From assembly GCF_025369935.1 (NCBI RefSeq), contig NZ_CP104467.1, forward strand, positions 5,711,001 through 5,775,000: a DNA stretch of 64,000 bases, written 5' to 3'. The notes below the pieces were generated by a model. That model was given only the letters and a program-made list of their open reading frames with translations, was not told the origin of the DNA and made no database searches. Of this stretch, positions 51,611-61,271 are shown one piece after another (position 1 is the stretch's first letter; each line of letters opens with the position of its first letter). Source of the stretch: Paenibacillus andongensis (GTDB lineage Bacteria; Bacillota; Bacilli; Paenibacillales; NBRC-103111). The position numbers and the translations under genes were made by a program.

Positions 51611-52471
51611 CTATTTCTCTAACTTCTTTCGGGTTCTCGTCTTCTTTAGCGGTTGACAGGTTGGGCAAATATGCGTACCTCTGCCGCCAACAACGGTCTT
51701 ATAAATCTCGCTCCCGCATGTTTTACACGGTTGAGACTGTCGGCCATAAATGTTCAGTTGATGCTGGAACAAGCCAATTTCGCCTTGTCCATTCACGTAC
51801 GATTTAATCGAGGATCCTCCCACTTCAACCGATTCACGAAGCGTACGAATGATGGCGGAGTGAAGGAGTTCGAGCTCCGTCTTGCTCAGTGAAGAGGCTT
51901 CGCGTTCGGGATGGATGCCAGCCAAGAAAAGGGACTCGTCTACATAAATATTCCCGATTCCCACGATATATTCTTGATTGAGCAGCAGTGGTTTAATCTT
52001 CGTCGAACGATGAGCGATCCGGTCTCGAAAAGCCTCGAAGGTGAAGTCTTCATCTAACGGCTCAAGTCCGAGCTTATGCAGAGGAGGCTGCGTGAGCTCT
52101 TCGCCCTTGGGGAACAGATGCATCGTTCCAAATTGTCTAACATCCTTATAGCGGAGCTCGCTGCCATCGGTGAAACGGAACAACACATGGGTGTGCGGCT
52201 CCAACGGATCTTCACCGTCATACAGGCCGTACCGTCCTTCCATACGCAGATGCGAAACCATGACGTAATCGGTAAGTATGAAGCGCAGAAATTTCCCTCT
52301 GCGTTCTATGGTCTCAACGGTCTGACCTTGCAGCATAACCTCAAACATATGAATATCGTCCGGCTTTTGGATAATGCGAGGCAGTCTGACCTGAACATGC
52401 TCAATCGTTTTACCGGTGATTAAATTGTTCAGCGTTCGTCTGACCGTTTCGACTTCGGGTAGTTCAGGCAC
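51611..52471 (-). CDS. mutM: Formamidopyrimidine-DNA glycosylase
   Basis: 286 aa. Catalytic N-terminus M-P-E-L-P-E-V-E-T-V (Pro after processing of Met), central V-G-I-G-N-I-Y-V-D-E-S, and the zinc finger C-K-T-C, R-G-T-H-I-C-P-T-C near the C-terminus. Removes 8-oxoguanine and nicks the strand. Downstream of polA on the same strand, as in other Bacillales. Confidence 0.97.
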   Translation of the reverse strand: MPELPEVETVRRTLNNLITGKTIEHVQVRLPRIIQKPDDIHMFEVMLQGQTVETIERRGKFLRFILTDYVMVSHLRMEGRYGLYDGEDPLEPHTHVLFRFTDGSELRYKDVRQFGTMHLFPKGEELTQPPLHKLGLEPLDEDFTFEAFRDRIAHRSTKIKPLLLNQEYIVGIGNIYVDESLFLAGIHPEREASSLSKTELELLHSAIIRTLRESVEVGGSSIKSYVNGQGEIGLFQHQLNIYGRQSQPCKTCGSEIYKTVVGGRGTHICPTCQPLKKTRTRKKLEK

Positions 52472-52576
52472 GGATGTTCACCTCTTTTTGTGTTGTTAAT
52501 TGTGATTGAGAGGCTGAGGTGCCAGATTGGCTCGCTCAGCGGTAAAATCCGATCGGCTCACCGATTCGGCGTGCTA

Positions 52577-55237
52577 TTACTTAGCGTCATACCAAGTAAG
52601 GCCGAAGTCAACATCCGCGCTCAGCGGGACATCCAGCTTAAGGGCTGAGGCCATGACTTCCGGTACTACGCGGCGCATGGTCTCCAGCTCCTCTTCTGGG
52701 ACTTCAAAGACAAGCTCATCGTGTACTTGAAGCAGCATGCGGCTTTTGAGTCCATCTTGTTTCAAACGGTCGGCCATCTGAACCATGGCCAGTTTAATGA
52801 TATCGGCAGCCGTACCTTGAATCGGCGTATTCATGGCTGTTCGTTCTGCAAAGGAACGAAGATTAAAGTTCGATGCTGTGATCTCGGGAAGATAACGGCG
52901 GCGCTGCAGCAAGGTCGTGACATAACCGTCCCTGCGAGCATCCTTCACGATCTCATCCATATATTTGCGAACCCCTTGGAATACAGCAAAGTATTGTTCA
53001 ATGAACTGAGCTGCATCCCTGCGGGTAATGTCTAAGTTCTGGGACAAGCCGTAGTCGCTGATGCCGTAAACGATCCCGAAGTTGACGGCTTTGGCCTGAC
53101 GGCGCATGTTCGCGTCGACAGCGCTCTCTTCCACCCCGAAGACGTCCATGGCCGTCTTCGTGTGGATGTCCATATTCTGAAGGAACGCTTCCTTCAGATT
53201 GTCATCCTGCGAGATGTGCGCAAGCACGCGCAGCTCGATCTGTGAGTAATCCGCAGCAAGCATGTACCATCCTGGCTCGGATGGAACGAATACCTTGCGG
53301 ATCTTACGCCCCTCCTCCAGACGAATAGGAATATTCTGGAGGTTCGGGAACTGGCTGCTGAGCCGGCCCGTGGCGGCAATCGTCTGCCGGTAATAGGTGT
53401 GCACCTTACCGGTCTCTGGCCGCACCTCTTTGAGCAGCCCCTCGACGTACGTCGATTGCAGCTTCGCGAGCGAGCGGTAGTTCAGAATCTCCCCTACGAC
53501 TTCATGGTAGGGAGCAAGGCGCTCAAGCACCTCGGCATCCGTCGAGTAGCCGGTTTTGGTCTTCTTCCAAGCTGGCAGCCCCAGCTTCTCGAACAAGATC
53601 TCGCCAAGCTGTTTCGGCGAGTTGATGTTGAACTCTACGCCGGCGAGCGTATAGATTCGGGTCATGATCGCATCCAGCTTGCTTGCAAGCTCCACGCCGA
53701 ACGCTTTGAGGCCCTCGGCATCCAGTGCGATGCCGCGCAGCTCCATCTCCGCGAGCACGCCCGCGAGAGGCAGCTCTAGCTCGTAGAAGAGGCTATGCAT
53801 CTCGCTCTTCTCCAGCTCTTCGCGCAGCACCGGCACGATGCGCGCAATGGCCATCGCTTTTCGACCCAAGTGGTCACTAAGCGCAGCAAGCTCAGGCAAG
53901 CGGAACTTCGCTCCCTTGCCGAACACTTCCTCGTCCGTCTTAACGCCCGGCAAGCCGTACTTGCCCGTCAGGCCGCTCAAGCTAAGATTCGACTCTGTCG
54001 GGTCGAGTAAGTAAGCGGCCAGCAGAGCATCGAAGTCCACTCCTTTGAGGTGGACATCTTGCCAAGCCAGTACCAGCTGGGCACGGTGCTGGTCGAAGAG
54101 CTGCTTCTTCTTGGAATCATCGCCTAGCCAAGTACGCAGCGGCTCGCCCGCTTCACTCTTCAGAAGCTCTAAAGGCACGAAGTAAGATGTATTCGTTTCC
54201 CCATCAAACGTAAACCAGACTACACCAACCACCACCGCTTGGTGCGGATTTTCCCCTACAGCCTCAACATGGATCGCTGCGTTATCGCCTAATTTGCCAA
54301 TCAGCTCATCCATGTTGTCTTTCGTTACAACAACCGCATTCAAACTCTCGACAACTTGTTCCTCCGCTATGCTGCTTGGACCGAAATCCATCTTCTCTAA
54401 GAGGGATTTGAATTCCAGCTTGCGGAACATACTGGATAAAGCTTGTCCATCAAAACCATCATAACGGAAGACATCCCACTCCGTTTCCATCGGCACCTCA
54501 CGGAAAATGGTCGCGAGTTCTTTACTCATGATGGCACTTTGTGCATGCTCCTCGACTTTTTCCTTCATTTTGCCTTTGAGGCTTGATGCATTAGCAAGCA
54601 CTTCTTCAACGGTTCCAAATTCATGCAGCATCTTGAGTGCCGTTTTTTCCCCAACACCCGGAATACCTGGGATATTATCCGACGTATCGCCCATCAACCC
54701 TTTGAGGTCGATAATTTGCGCAGGCGTGAGGCCGTATTTTTCTTTTATTTCAGCAGGGTTATAAAGATCAACTTCACTAATTCCTTTCCGAGTGATCGCA
54801 ACGGTCACATGCTCGGAAGCCAGCTGCAGCATATCCTTATCTCCCGAAACGAGAAGCACCTTCTCGCCTCTTTCATCGGCAGCCTTGGTTAAGGTTCCAA
54901 TAATATCGTCAGCCTCATAGCCTGTCAGCTCAAACTGTGGAATCTTGAAAGCTTTAAGCAACTCTTTGATCAGTGGAAACTGCTCGGAGAGCTCAGACGG
55001 CGTTTTGGCACGTCCGCCTTTATATTCCGTATATTCTTTGTGTCTAAACGTAATTTTCCCGGCGTCGAATGCAACGAGAAAATGCGTAGGCTTTTCTTCT
55101 TCTATCAACTTCAGCAGCATCGTTGTAAATCCATAGACTGCATTCGTGTGTAAACCACTGGAATTACTGAGCAAAGGTAAAGCATAAAAAGCTCGATTCG
55201 CGATAGAGTTACCATCAATAATAATTAGCTTATCCAT
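52577..55237 (-). CDS. polA: DNA polymerase I
   Basis: 886 aa. 5' nuclease domain (1-290; D-G-N-S, L-V-A-F-D-A-G, Y-E-A-D-D-I-I-G, G-D-K-D), a middle domain in which the proofreading acids are replaced (I-H-V-E-A-V-G where E. coli has D-T-E-T), so 3'-5' exonuclease activity is not expected, and the polymerase domain with motif A A-A-D-Y-S-Q-I-E-L-R, motif B R-R-Q-A-K-A-V-N-F-G-I-V-Y-G and motif C Q-V-H-D-E-L-V. ATG 55237 begins M-D-K-L-I-I-I-D-G-N-S, with CGGGGTG upstream; the longer reading to 55333 is rejected. Confidence 0.97.
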   Translation of the reverse strand: MDKLIIIDGNSIANRAFYALPLLSNSSGLHTNAVYGFTTMLLKLIEEEKPTHFLVAFDAGKITFRHKEYTEYKGGRAKTPSELSEQFPLIKELLKAFKIPQFELTGYEADDIIGTLTKAADERGEKVLLVSGDKDMLQLASEHVTVAITRKGISEVDLYNPAEIKEKYGLTPAQIIDLKGLMGDTSDNIPGIPGVGEKTALKMLHEFGTVEEVLANASSLKGKMKEKVEEHAQSAIMSKELATIFREVPMETEWDVFRYDGFDGQALSSMFRKLEFKSLLEKMDFGPSSIAEEQVVESLNAVVVTKDNMDELIGKLGDNAAIHVEAVGENPHQAVVVGVVWFTFDGETNTSYFVPLELLKSEAGEPLRTWLGDDSKKKQLFDQHRAQLVLAWQDVHLKGVDFDALLAAYLLDPTESNLSLSGLTGKYGLPGVKTDEEVFGKGAKFRLPELAALSDHLGRKAMAIARIVPVLREELEKSEMHSLFYELELPLAGVLAEMELRGIALDAEGLKAFGVELASKLDAIMTRIYTLAGVEFNINSPKQLGEILFEKLGLPAWKKTKTGYSTDAEVLERLAPYHEVVGEILNYRSLAKLQSTYVEGLLKEVRPETGKVHTYYRQTIAATGRLSSQFPNLQNIPIRLEEGRKIRKVFVPSEPGWYMLAADYSQIELRVLAHISQDDNLKEAFLQNMDIHTKTAMDVFGVEESAVDANMRRQAKAVNFGIVYGISDYGLSQNLDITRRDAAQFIEQYFAVFQGVRKYMDEIVKDARRDGYVTTLLQRRRYLPEITASNFNLRSFAERTAMNTPIQGTAADIIKLAMVQMADRLKQDGLKSRMLLQVHDELVFEVPEEELETMRRVVPEVMASALKLDVPLSADVDFGLTWYDAK

Positions 55238-55370
55238 AAGTTCGCACCCCGATTTTTGACATACTTCCTTCATCATAGCATACGAAATTAAAATAAAAAA
55301 ACGGTTCCGCACATAAACATGTATGGAAACCATTATTCAATGGGCCGGTCTTCAGAAGGAGGTTCTCCAT

Positions 55371-56120
55371 ATGAGCCCTTTTTTCTCACCAATTCGCAAA
55401 AAGGTTATATTTTTTGATATGAATAATACGATTCTGGATCGCAGACAATGCTTTGATTCGGCATTCCTTGAAGTCATGAACGACTTTACAGCGAGATGGG
55501 ATCCGGGCGAAATGCTTTTTACATCCCAAGAAGCCCTGCAAAGCTATAAGCTGGAGTGGAGCCGTCACCGAAAGGCACCGATAAGGAGTCCCATATCCCC
55601 TGATGAGCTGCGCCACATTTGTTTACGTAAGGCTCTTCAGCCTATGCCGGTGAACGTCAGCCCTGCTTTTACACGGTCTTTTTTCGAACAGGTAGAAGAA
55701 CAGGAAGATAACTTCGTTGCCCTCTTTCCCGGCGTTGAAGACACACTTGAGGCATTATCACAAAACTATAAACTGGCTATCATCAGTAACGGAAATCGGA
55801 AAAGGTTGCAAAGCAATTTGGAGAAAATGAAACTCACCAGATGGATCGATCAAGATCGTTTATTTAGTTCAGAGAAGGATGGACCGCGAAAGCCGCACCC
55901 CGCGATCTTTGAAAGAGCCCTAAAGACGATGAGCACGGCTTCAAACCAAAGTGTAATGGTTGGAAATTCGTGGCGCAATGATGTGGTGGGGGCCGCGTCA
56001 AGCGGCATGGATGCGATCTGGATACATCCGGGGAATATCAAAAAAATATCCGAGCGCCGAATCGGCAAACAGAAGGTCATTATTATCCGTTCTTTTAAAC
56101 AATTGTTATACACTTTCTAA
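55371..56120 (+). CDS. HAD-superfamily hydrolase with atypical motif I
   Basis: 249 aa. HAD layout with cap: motif I F-F-D-M-N-N-T-I, motif II A-I-I-S-N-G, motif III Lys in R-K-P-H-P and motif IV G-N-S-W-R-N-D-V. In motif I the acid/base Asp (third position of DxD) is Asn, which normally removes or slows phosphatase activity; S-N-G replaces the more usual S/T-N in motif II acceptably. ATG 55371 follows AAGGAGG. The 3' end overlaps the convergent EAL/GGDEF gene by 15 bases. Confidence 0.85.
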   Translation: MSPFFSPIRKKVIFFDMNNTILDRRQCFDSAFLEVMNDFTARWDPGEMLFTSQEALQSYKLEWSRHRKAPIRSPISPDELRHICLRKALQPMPVNVSPAFTRSFFEQVEEQEDNFVALFPGVEDTLEALSQNYKLAIISNGNRKRLQSNLEKMKLTRWIDQDRLFSSEKDGPRKPHPAIFERALKTMSTASNQSVMVGNSWRNDVVGAASSGMDAIWIHPGNIKKISERRIGKQKVIIIRSFKQLLYTF

Positions 56121-57875
56121 TTCAAGTCCATTTGAGCCAATTTTTTCGAAATAATAAATACTTCCTTGATGCGCTTTTGCTTTCTTTTTGAGCAAGGCGG
56201 CTGTTTGGGAAATGTGTTCAAGTGAAATGGGAGATTCGCAGACACAGACGACTAAAGAGAGCGAAAGCGTAACTCCCTCGCTCTTGATCTTGTTGCCGCT
56301 CCGATCCCATACATATTCAAACTCCTCATCATCATAGAACATCTGCACACCCTGTTCGAAGCGGCGAATGATTTCCTGACACAGTTGTTTTGGAGATAAC
56401 GTGGCAGATATCGCGATAAAATCATCGCCTCCCACATGCCCGACAAAATCATGCGGTGTCCCACAAACCGCAATGGATTGCTGCATAACATCCGCTGTAT
56501 ATTGAATCAGTTGATCCCCTTTTTGAAATCCAAACCGATCATTGAACCATTTGAAGTAATCGAGATCCGCATAAACCACATGAAACGGTTTGTTCTCACT
56601 AATCCTCTTGTTCAACTCGCGATTGATTTGCAAATTCCCTGGCAGTCCTGTTAATGGATTGGCCACACGCGCAGACTCCATTCGTACATTCGTTATACTC
56701 TCAAGAATCGTTCTGATCGATGCTACGCCTGCCATCTTCCCATTGCTTGTAACGATAACTAGGTCATATAAGTGGTTTATTGCGCGTGAGGTAGCCATCT
56801 GTGATACTTCCTCAACAGGCATGAACTCGTCCACGATTAGCGGTGATTCATCCATAATGCTGTCAATGGTTCGATTCCAGAACAAGGAGAAGGCGTATTG
56901 CCCAGTTAATTGTTGAAATAAGCGATCTCTCATCATGAGGCCAACCGGCACTTCTGCATCCACGATAACAGCACCCACTGCCTCTTGATTTTTTTTGAAG
57001 AAATCCGCTACTTCCGAAATCAGTTTTTTCTTCTCAAACACCTTCACAGGCGTTTTCAGGTCGCCAATGCTCCAAGTCATACTGCTTCCTTGTACTTTGC
57101 GATGCTGCCATATCAACATTTTATGGATGTCCTGCACAATCGCGGGAGATTCATTGGGCTTTCCTAGCAAATAACCTTGGGCATAATGCACGCCGAGCCG
57201 TGTTAATTTGGTTAGTTCATCCGCATGTTCAATGCCTTCGGCAATGAGGGAAATGTTCATTTTATGGGCAAAAGTAACGAACGTTTCAAGAATATACTCT
57301 TTGACTTTGTTTTTATGTATATTTTCTATGAGGGAACGATCTATTTTAATAAAATCCGGTTGAAGTTCCGCAATCGCTTGAAGAGAGGAATATCCAGCCC
57401 CCGCATCATCTATGGCAATTCGATAGCCTTGTTTACGGTAATGCTCCAGAATCTTTTGGGCTAAGGAGAAATCCTCAATCGAGCTTCTTTCCGTAATTTC
57501 AAATACGACATTGCTTGGGCGGAGTCCGTATCTCTGTAAAATCTCAAGCGTTTTACCGGGAACAAACCCTGGATCGTACAGCACTTGGGATGAAATATTA
57601 ATAAAAAGCAATTGCTGCGGATGCTCCAAAATGGATCCTTTAATCGCTTTCTCACGAGCAAGCTGCTCCAGCATATAGAGCTCGCCTTGCTGCTCTGCGA
57701 ATTGAAACATGGTCAAAGGTGAATGAAAGGGACTATCTTTGGGACCTCGCGTTAACGCTTCATACCCCATTACCTGTCCATCCTGCAGCGAGATAATAGG
57801 TTGATAAACGGAATAAATGTACTCTTTATCTATCATCTTATAGAATTGTTCCAGCATTTCTGACTGAGCATTCAT
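56106..57875 (-). CDS. EAL-CBS-GGDEF cyclic di-GMP enzyme
   Basis: 589 aa. EAL phosphodiesterase domain (about 15-245) with Y-E-A-L-T-R, N-I-S-S-Q, E-I-T-E-R, I-D-D-A-G-A-G, I-K-I-D and A-E-G-I-E, so the metal and catalytic residues look intact. A pair of CBS motifs (about 265-390) follows, then GGDEF (about 405-575) with N-D-R-F-G-F-Q-K-G-D and the signature G-G-D-D-F. No inhibitory R-x-x-D site is evident. CBS domains could sense adenine nucleotides. ATG 57875 is preferred (AAGG 10 bases upstream). Soluble; could make or destroy c-di-GMP. Confidence 0.92.
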   Translation of the reverse strand: MNAQSEMLEQFYKMIDKEYIYSVYQPIISLQDGQVMGYEALTRGPKDSPFHSPLTMFQFAEQQGELYMLEQLAREKAIKGSILEHPQQLLFINISSQVLYDPGFVPGKTLEILQRYGLRPSNVVFEITERSSIEDFSLAQKILEHYRKQGYRIAIDDAGAGYSSLQAIAELQPDFIKIDRSLIENIHKNKVKEYILETFVTFAHKMNISLIAEGIEHADELTKLTRLGVHYAQGYLLGKPNESPAIVQDIHKMLIWQHRKVQGSSMTWSIGDLKTPVKVFEKKKLISEVADFFKKNQEAVGAVIVDAEVPVGLMMRDRLFQQLTGQYAFSLFWNRTIDSIMDESPLIVDEFMPVEEVSQMATSRAINHLYDLVIVTSNGKMAGVASIRTILESITNVRMESARVANPLTGLPGNLQINRELNKRISENKPFHVVYADLDYFKWFNDRFGFQKGDQLIQYTADVMQQSIAVCGTPHDFVGHVGGDDFIAISATLSPKQLCQEIIRRFEQGVQMFYDDEEFEYVWDRSGNKIKSEGVTLSLSLVVCVCESPISLEHISQTAALLKKKAKAHQGSIYYFEKIGSNGLELESV

Positions 57876-58032
57876 GTCCATCATCCCTTACCTGAATATA
57901 CTTATTACACTAGTCTATCAAACCAAATGATTGGCTTTATTATCCAAATGTAAAATGTATGTAAAGACTTCAAAAAAAAAAGAGGGAATTCAATCTTTTT
58001 CCCGAAAAAGAGAGGGATGGATTGTTAGGTGC

Positions 58033-58046
58033 GTACAAGCTTGTAC
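58033..58046. promoter_or_regulatory. Palindrome upstream of the REC-PAS kinase
   Basis: GTACAAGCTTGTAC, perfect 14-bp palindrome, 20 bases before the start codon. Role unknown. Confidence 0.3.
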
Positions 58047-58066
58047 ATGCACGGAAAGGATTTGAA

Positions 58067-59644
58067 ATGGAACAACAAGTAAAAATCTTGGCGGTAGATG
58101 ACCGCTACGAGAACTTGCTGGCTCTGAATAGCATTCTGGCCTCTTCCAACTATGACGTTATTTCTTTGCAATCAGGCGAGGAAGTTCTGAGATATTTATT
58201 AAAAGAACCCGCTGATCACATCGCTGTAATCTTAATGGATGTGCAAATGCCTGGACTTAGCGGCTTCGAGACGGCCGAACTGATCAAGCAGCGGAAAGCT
58301 TGTCAGGATATTCCCATCATCTTCCTAACGGCTCTCAGCACCTCTATCGAGCATGTGTTGAAGGGCTATCATGTGGGCTCTATTGATTATTTATTCAAAC
58401 CTATTCATCCTAAAATGTTGCGCATGAAAGTCGATGGCTTCGTTAACATGCACCTCAATCATCAAAAGATCAAAATTCAAAGTGAACTGCTGCATAAGCG
58501 AACGCTAGATCTCGAAGAGACGAATCGCAAGTTGGCTGAAGCGGAAGAGAAATTAAAGCAGCAAAATTTTCTTTTGGAACAATGGGTGGAAGAGCGAACC
58601 TCCGAATTAGTGGATGCCCATGAAAAGCTGATAAAATCACAAGAACATTTCAAGAAAATGTTCATGCTATCCCCTTCTTTGATGGCCATCCGCCGTCTAC
58701 CAGACCTCACCTATCTCGAAATTAATGAAAGCTGGAAACAATATACAGGATACGGCGATGAAATCATTGGAACAACACTAGATCTCTTACGAGCTGAAGT
58801 GGGAGATTCAAGGAACTTTAGTGATGTCATCCATAATTGCAAGGTCAAGTACGAAACGAAGTCCAAGGAAATTCGAACTGCTCTGCTTTCAACGGAAATC
58901 ATTGATATCGAAAATGAAAGCTGTTTGCTCGAAGTTGCCGTCGATATCACGGAAAGCTTGCGATTTGAATCTGAAATGGCGCGTCTAGCTCAACTCAATC
59001 TAGTTGGGGAAATGGCCGCCGGCATTGCCCATGAGATTCGCAACCCGATGACGACCATTCGCGGCTTCCTCCAATTATTTCGCGAGAACGATCGTCATAT
59101 GCAGAAAGAATACATTCCCATCATGCTCGAAGAGTTGGATAGAGCGAATGAAATTATTACCGAATATTTATCCCTGGCCAAAAATAAGCAGTCCCATCAA
59201 CAGCCTGAAAATATCAACCGTATTATCGAAACGCTCATCCCCCTCATCCAAGCAGAAGCCGTTATGTCCGGCAAGCATGTTCATTTCCAATTCAAGGACT
59301 GTCCTGTCATTCAACTCGACGATAAAGAAATGCGTCAACTCATATTGAACATGTGTATGAATGGTTTGGAAGCGATGAGCCTCGGCGGTAAGCTGAGAAT
59401 TGAAACCTACCTAGAAGCAGAACACGTCGTCCTGCTTATCGCTGATGAAGGGACAGGCATTAATGAAGAACACCTAGAGAAGCTAGGAAGACCTTTCTTC
59501 ACGACCAAAGATGAAGGGACAGGACTCGGTCTAGCTATCTGCTACAGCATCGCTGCCAGGCACCAGGCTTCGATTGAAGTTCAGTCAAGTAGGAAAGGAA
59601 CAACCTTCCTCATTCGCTTTCCTATTACAGCCTTAAGAACATAG
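58067..59644 (+). CDS. Hybrid REC-PAS sensor histidine kinase
   Basis: 525 aa with receiver first: residues 1-120 hold D-D near the start and D in I-L-M-D-V-Q-M-P-G, K in L-F-K-P-I; then a coiled coil (about 130-195), a PAS domain (about 200-310), HisKA with H in G-I-A-H-E-I-R-N-P-M-T-T-I-R-G-F, and HATPase (N-M-C-M-N-G-L-E-A-M, D-E-G-T-G-I, G-T-G-L-G-L-A-I). Cytosolic. The HisKA resembles sporulation kinases KinA-KinE, so feeding the Spo0A phosphorelay is possible. ATG 58067 follows AAAGGA. No response regulator gene adjoins. Confidence 0.9.
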   Translation: MEQQVKILAVDDRYENLLALNSILASSNYDVISLQSGEEVLRYLLKEPADHIAVILMDVQMPGLSGFETAELIKQRKACQDIPIIFLTALSTSIEHVLKGYHVGSIDYLFKPIHPKMLRMKVDGFVNMHLNHQKIKIQSELLHKRTLDLEETNRKLAEAEEKLKQQNFLLEQWVEERTSELVDAHEKLIKSQEHFKKMFMLSPSLMAIRRLPDLTYLEINESWKQYTGYGDEIIGTTLDLLRAEVGDSRNFSDVIHNCKVKYETKSKEIRTALLSTEIIDIENESCLLEVAVDITESLRFESEMARLAQLNLVGEMAAGIAHEIRNPMTTIRGFLQLFRENDRHMQKEYIPIMLEELDRANEIITEYLSLAKNKQSHQQPENINRIIETLIPLIQAEAVMSGKHVHFQFKDCPVIQLDDKEMRQLILNMCMNGLEAMSLGGKLRIETYLEAEHVVLLIADEGTGINEEHLEKLGRPFFTTKDEGTGLGLAICYSIAARHQASIEVQSSRKGTTFLIRFPITALRT

Positions 59645-59760
59645 GTGAAACCGGCTTACGCTATCCTTGGATAATCGAGTTGCACAAGTTGATGCAATGG
59701 GCTCCCAACGATACGCAGCTAATACTAATAAACAAGGTAATCTTCGCTTAGCCAAAACCC

Positions 59761-59806
59761 AAAAAGGGACGCTCACAAGTCATAATTGACTTAGGAGCGT
59801 CCCTTC
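59761..59806. terminator. Bidirectional terminator (kinase / phoU)
   Basis: AAGGGACGCTCACAAGTC against GACTTAGGAGCGTCCCTT, A-run on one side; strong in the phoU direction (TTTTTGG). Confidence 0.8.
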
Positions 59807-59820
59807 CATATTTCATTTAC

Positions 59821-60480
59821 TTACACATTCAAATCTTTACGTTTCCCTGTGACCATATAAATAACGCCTTCACCGATGTTCGTTGTATGATCAGCTACAC
59901 GCTCTAAGAAATGGGCAACAAACAATAAATGGGTCAATTGACGGTTACGATTGAAATCCGATCCCATCATTCCCATTAATTCCTGCATCACCGAGCTGTA
60001 CAGCTTATCCACGCGGTCATCTTTCTCGGCAAGCGCTGCGGCCCTATGAACATCACGTTCTGTATAAGAGACAAGGCTCTCATGCAGCATCTCAATGGCA
60101 ATATCGGCCATTTCAGGAATGACTTCGAGCGGCTTAACAAGCTCTTCCCCCGCGAAACGGATCGTAATCTTCGCGATATCTACGGCATGATCAGCAATTC
60201 GTTCCAAGTCTGTTGCAATCTTAAGTGCGGTACCAATGATTCGCAGATCACTTGCCATTGGTTGTTGCAAAGCAATTAATCGAAGACAAAGCTCATCGAT
60301 TGTCGTTAAATAATCATCAATATGATCATCATTCTTAATGACTTGCCGTGCCGTATTCTCATCCAACTTGGCCAAAGACTCCACCGATTTGAGAATTAAA
60401 TCCTTAACGCTTTCACCCATATTCTGCAATTCTTTTTGTAAAATTGACAATGATTGATGAAACCCAGGTCTTGCATCCAT
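59821..60480 (-). CDS. phoU: Phosphate transport regulator PhoU
   Basis: 219 aa, two three-helix bundles, each with the metal-binding E/D-x3-D pattern (D-L-E-R-I-A-D-H-A-V-D-I and F-L-E-R-V-A-D-H-T-T-N-I). Restrains PstSCAB and PhoR signalling when phosphate is ample. Last gene of the pst operon. Confidence 0.97.
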   Translation of the reverse strand: MDARPGFHQSLSILQKELQNMGESVKDLILKSVESLAKLDENTARQVIKNDDHIDDYLTTIDELCLRLIALQQPMASDLRIIGTALKIATDLERIADHAVDIAKITIRFAGEELVKPLEVIPEMADIAIEMLHESLVSYTERDVHRAAALAEKDDRVDKLYSSVMQELMGMMGSDFNRNRQLTHLLFVAHFLERVADHTTNIGEGVIYMVTGKRKDLNV

Positions 60481-60506
60481 TTCGTGTCTCTCCCCTCAGT
60501 TGTTGG

Positions 60507-61268
60507 TTAACCGAATCTTCCCGTAATATAATCTTCCGTACGTTGATCATTAGGATTAGTGAAAATTTTATCTGTCTTGTCCGTTTCAACTAAGTATCCA
60601 TTTAGGAAGAAGGAGGTCATATCCGAAATCCTTGCCGCCTGCTGCATGTTGTGCGTAACGATGATGATGGTGTATTTCTCTTTCAATGTTTGAGTCAACT
60701 CTTCAACTTTGAGCGTTGAGATTGGATCTAGCGCGGATGTAGGCTCATCCATAAGAAGTACGTCCGGCTCTACTGCTAATAAGCGGGCGATACATAAACG
60801 CTGCTGCTGTCCACCGGACAGGCCTAACGCAGATTTATGCAAACGATCCTTGACTTCATCCCACAAAGCCGCCTGTACAAGACTGCGCTCTACGATTTCG
60901 TCTAGGACCGCTTTCTTCTTCGTTCCATGGATGCGTGGTCCGTAGGCAATGTTGTCATAAATGCTCATTGGAAATGGATTTGGACGTTGAAATACCATCC
61001 CTACACGCTTACGCAGTGAAACAACATCGGAATCAGAATCATAGATATTGTGACCATCTACGGCTACATTTCCAGTAATTCGTACACTATCAATGAGATC
61101 ATTCATACGGTTCAAGGTACGCAGGAAAGTGGATTTCCCACAACCTGAAGGACCGATCAAAGCGGCGATTGTTCCCGTTTCAATAGCTAATTCAATATCG
61201 TGGAGAGCATGGTTATCTCCGTAAAATAAATTTAATTTGTCCGCTTTAATCTTATGCTTGGTCGCCAC
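60507..61268 (-). CDS. pstB: Phosphate ABC transporter ATP-binding protein
   Basis: 253 aa. Walker [11 protein letters not shown]-loop, signature L-S-G-G-Q-Q-Q-R, Walker B V-L-L-M-D-E-P, and the Pst-specific N-R-M-N-D-L and S-A-L-D-P-I-S-T. Starts at GTG 61268 with GGGGGGAAATAAATC upstream. Energises phosphate uptake. Confidence 0.97.
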   Translation of the reverse strand: MATKHKIKADKLNLFYGDNHALHDIELAIETGTIAALIGPSGCGKSTFLRTLNRMNDLIDSVRITGNVAVDGHNIYDSDSDVVSLRKRVGMVFQRPNPFPMSIYDNIAYGPRIHGTKKKAVLDEIVERSLVQAALWDEVKDRLHKSALGLSGGQQQRLCIARLLAVEPDVLLMDEPTSALDPISTLKVEELTQTLKEKYTIIIVTHNMQQAARISDMTSFFLNGYLVETDKTDKIFTNPNDQRTEDYITGRFG

Positions 61269-61271
61269 GAT

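Noticed and set aside
53399-54010. Plus-strand ORFs within polA
   Set aside because: Antisense shadows of a well-conserved essential gene.
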